Assembly: GCA_002455915.1 (NCBI GenBank)
Contig: DKLU01000369.1
Location: 449 to 7,923 of the forward strand
Origin: Chryseobacterium sp. UBA6632
GTDB lineage: Bacteria > Bacteroidota > Bacteroidia > Flavobacteriales > Weeksellaceae
Direction: 5' to 3'
Length of the DNA: 7,475 nt
Shown: positions 6,067-7,475 of the stretch, in pieces
Numbering within the stretch: the stretch's first letter is position 1
Layout: every line of letters begins with the position of its first letter
The notes under the pieces: model-generated
What the model was told of the DNA's origin: nothing
Seen by the model: the letters and a program-made list of their open reading frames with translations, nothing else
The model's database searches: none
Translations under genes and position numbers: made by a program

Positions 6067-6465
6067 TTACTCCGTAATCTCCACCCAATTTCCTTCAGGA
6101 TCTTCCACAATACTTTCATAAAATCCATCACCGGTTACGCGAGGCTCACCGATAATTATATAACCATCACTTCTTAAAGTTTTCGTTAAAATATCGACAT
6201 TATTTTTATTGCCTACAGATATTGCCAAATGGCAAAATCCCATCAAATTGCCTCGTATAAAAGAATTTTCAATAATATCCGGACGTTTCATTATTTCTAT
6301 TTTTACAGAATCACTTGCATTAAAACTCAAAAAATAAGATTCAAAATTCTTCACAGGATTGATGTATTTTTCATTGCTTGACATATCGAAATATTTCATG
6401 TAAAATTCTTTCATCTTTTCCAAATCATTGCACCATACAGCAACGTGCTCAATTTTTGCTTTCAT
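6067..6465 (-). CDS. VOC-superfamily (glyoxalase/bleomycin-resistance type) metalloprotein
   Basis: 132 residues, one VOC fold made of two beta-alpha-beta-beta-beta modules. The first opens with IEHVAVWCNDLEKMKEFY (5-22); the second spans GFCHLAISV (76-84) to EDPEGNWVEI (121-130). The four positions that bind the metal in glyoxalase I are all filled: H7, E57, H79 and E129. Length and ligand set resemble lactoylglutathione lyase, and the protein could be a metal-dependent lyase, isomerase or thiol transferase; the substrate is uncertain and I do not assign GloA. The ATG at 6465 gives the standard N-terminus. It is divergent from the MFS transporter gene, 80 bp apart, across a shared palindromic operator-like site. 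This suggests the two are induced together, for example in coping with a toxic small molecule (inference). Confidence 0.88.
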   Translation of the reverse strand: MKAKIEHVAVWCNDLEKMKEFYMKYFDMSSNEKYINPVKNFESYFLSFNASDSVKIEIMKRPDIIENSFIRGNLMGFCHLAISVGNKNNVDILTKTLRSDGYIIIGEPRVTGDGFYESIVEDPEGNWVEITE

Positions 6466-6494
6466 AAAATTTTAAATTTTTCAGTTTAAATATA

Positions 6495-6525
6495 TTGCAA
6501 ATTAATGCAATGTTGCATTAATTTG
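6495..6525 (+). promoter_or_regulatory. Predicted promoter of the MFS gene inside the palindrome
   Basis: TTG at 6495-6497, a 20-base spacer, then TTAATTTG at 6518-6525 (five of six fixed positions of TAnnTTTG). Transcription would start near 6530, leaving a leader of about 16 bases before the ATG at 6546. Both elements consist of palindrome half-sites, so a protein bound there would block RNA polymerase. Confidence 0.5.
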
Positions 6526-6528
6526 CAA
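6498..6528 (-). promoter_or_regulatory. Predicted promoter of the VOC gene inside the palindrome
   Basis: This is the mirror image of the plus-strand promoter: TTG at 6528-6526, a 20-base spacer and TTAATTTG at 6505-6498 on the minus strand, with a predicted leader of about 28 bases to the ATG at 6465. The -33 of each promoter overlaps the -7 of the other, so two polymerases could not occupy the site at once. Confidence 0.5.
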
Positions 6529-6545
6529 TATTAAAATTATGAAGT

Positions 6546-7475
6546 ATGATTACAAAGAAAATAATTGATGCAAAAAGAGCAACTCAACTTATATTTTTAG
6601 TTTGCGGATTAGGAATTGCAAGTTGGGCTCCAATGGTTCCTTTAGCAAAAGACAGATTAGAATTAAATGAAGCAGATCTTGGATTATTGTTACTTTTATT
6701 GGGCGGCGGTGCATTGGTGATGATGCCAATATCAGGAATCTTAATCAGTAAAATAGGTTCAAGAAAAGTTATTTTAGGAAGTGTGTTGGCAGCCGCTTTT
6801 ATATTACCGTGTTTATTGGTGATTTCAAATATTTATCTGATGGGATTAGCGCTCTTTGCCTTCGGATGCAGCATCGGAACGGTAGATGTCGCCGTGAATG
6901 CACACGGAATTCAGGTTCAGAATATTTACGAAAAGCCAATCATGTCATCTTTACACGGCTTATTCAGTGTTGGTGGTTTATTTGGTTCGTTAGGATTGGG
7001 CTTTTTAATCAAATTAGGTTTAAATCCAATTTATGCAGCCATCACAATTTCTACTTTGTTGATATTTCTGCTGAGCATCCAGTTTAAACATTTATTTAAT
7101 TATCAAACAGAAAAGGAAATTATTCTAAAATTTTCAAATGTTGATGAAGAAAAGGTTGCCACAAGCCGTCTTCAATGGTTTAATTCAACTGTTCTATTAT
7201 TAGGTCTGATGTGTTTTATCGTTTTCTTATCTGAAGGCGCGATGCTGGACTGGAGCGCTATCTTTTTAAGAGATAACAAAAATGTGGAGCCTGAATTTTC
7301 AGGAATAGGATATGCTGCATTCTCCGTAGCAATGGCTGTTATGAGATTGGCAGGCGATTCTTTAATTAGTAAACTGAACAGCAAAATTGTAGTCATCGGA
7401 GGAAGTATTATCGCTTCAGCAGGCATTGTAATTCTTATTTTCAGTCCATGGATTACCGTATCTTTGATAGGATTT
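6546..7475 (+). CDS. MosC/YbjJ-like major facilitator superfamily transporter (3' end outside window)
   Basis: The ATG at 6546 opens a frame of 310 codons with no stop before the window edge, so the C-terminus is missing. Hydrophobic helices begin at about residue 14 (LIFLVCGLGIASWAPMVPLA). The loop after TM2 is ISGILISKIGSRK (62-74, the MFS motif A region). TVDVAVNAHG (112-121), MSSLHGLFSVGGLFG (133-147) and SEGAMLDWSAIFL (229-241) match the MosC/YbjJ-like MFS branch rather than drug:H+ antiporters of the EmrB type. A hydrophilic middle loop lies at about 183-210. It is an inner-membrane secondary transporter, by analogy with MFS in general; its substrate is unknown and export or uptake cannot be told from sequence. 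An ATG at 6539 opens only a short frame closed by TGA. Divergent from the VOC gene and probably co-regulated through the palindrome at 6492-6531. Confidence 0.92.
   Translation, partial: MITKKIIDAKRATQLIFLVCGLGIASWAPMVPLAKDRLELNEADLGLLLLLLGGGALVMMPISGILISKIGSRKVILGSVLAAAFILPCLLVISNIYLMGLALFAFGCSIGTVDVAVNAHGIQVQNIYEKPIMSSLHGLFSVGGLFGSLGLGFLIKLGLNPIYAAITISTLLIFLLSIQFKHLFNYQTEKEIILKFSNVDEEKVATSRLQWFNSTVLLLGLMCFIVFLSEGAMLDWSAIFLRDNKNVEPEFSGIGYAAFSVAMAVMRLAGDSLISKLNSKIVVIGGSIIASAGIVILIFSPWITVSLIGF

Larger units (their letters stand above)
6492..6531. promoter_or_regulatory. 40-bp palindromic operator-like site between divergent VOC and MFS genes
   Basis: Perfect 19-base arms (6492-6510 and 6513-6531) surround a 2-base centre TG. 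Four TTGCA half-sites alternate in orientation at 6495-6499, 6506-6510, 6513-6517 and 6524-6528. Each arm is itself a dyad (TTGCA, six A/T bases, TGCAA), and the centre is a further dyad (TGCAA, TG, TTGCA). It ends 14 bases before the MFS start codon, starts 27 bases after the VOC start codon, and has no T run as a terminator would. This layout suits two dimers of a regulator (MarR-, TetR- or GntR-like by architecture only) bound side by side. Confidence 0.75.

Noticed and set aside
6492..6531. Bidirectional terminator instead of operator
   Set aside because: It lies between two divergent start codons, not after genes, and no T run follows either arm.
6809..7087. Open frame of 92 codons on the plus strand
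   Set aside because: It is an out-of-frame shadow of the MFS gene, whose own frame is open from 6546 to the window edge with clear family motifs.
7172..7426. Open frame of 84 codons on the minus strand
   Set aside because: Antisense shadow of the MFS coding sequence with no recognisable motif.

Overview
The window looks like chromosomal DNA of a Flavobacteriia member of the Bacteroidota, most probably Chryseobacterium or a close relative. The reasons are low G+C, A-rich leaders without Shine-Dalgarno sequences, TAnnTTTG-type promoter boxes, a flavobacterial small hairpin repeat, and protein sequences typical of that group. This assignment is inference from composition and motifs, not from a search. 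I see no insertion sequence, phage, CRISPR array, rRNA or tRNA.

Left part (1-1460): an AraC-type regulator, cut by the window edge, is divergent from a phytanoyl-CoA dioxygenase-family Fe(II)/2-oxoglutarate oxygenase. The oxygenase converges on a MATE exporter. Two back-to-back hairpin terminators separate the convergent genes.

Middle part (1460-4813), all on the minus strand: yggS (PLP homeostasis), then a response regulator with receiver and sigma-54 AAA+ domains, then the MATE exporter. A strong terminator insulates the regulator from the MATE gene. The regulator ends right after its AAA+ domain, so it lacks the usual Fis-type DNA-binding domain. yggS and the regulator share a TTTG-type -7-like box placed five bases before the start codon.

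Right part (4814-7475): a repeat of the flavobacterial 'GAGCAAAGTCGAAGC' type lies between yggS and a NodB-type polysaccharide deacetylase lipoprotein (minus strand). Next is a small VOC/glyoxalase-type metalloprotein (minus), divergent from a MosC/YbjJ-like MFS transporter (plus) that runs off the edge. The 80-bp gap between these two holds a 40-bp palindrome with perfect 19-bp arms. It contains four alternating TTGCA half-sites and two antiparallel, fully overlapping promoter-like elements. It looks like a shared operator that ties the VOC enzyme and the transporter into one regulated pair.

Most genes belong to known families. The parts most worth a second look are the palindromic divergent promoter, the regulator without a DNA-binding domain, and the hairpin repeat.
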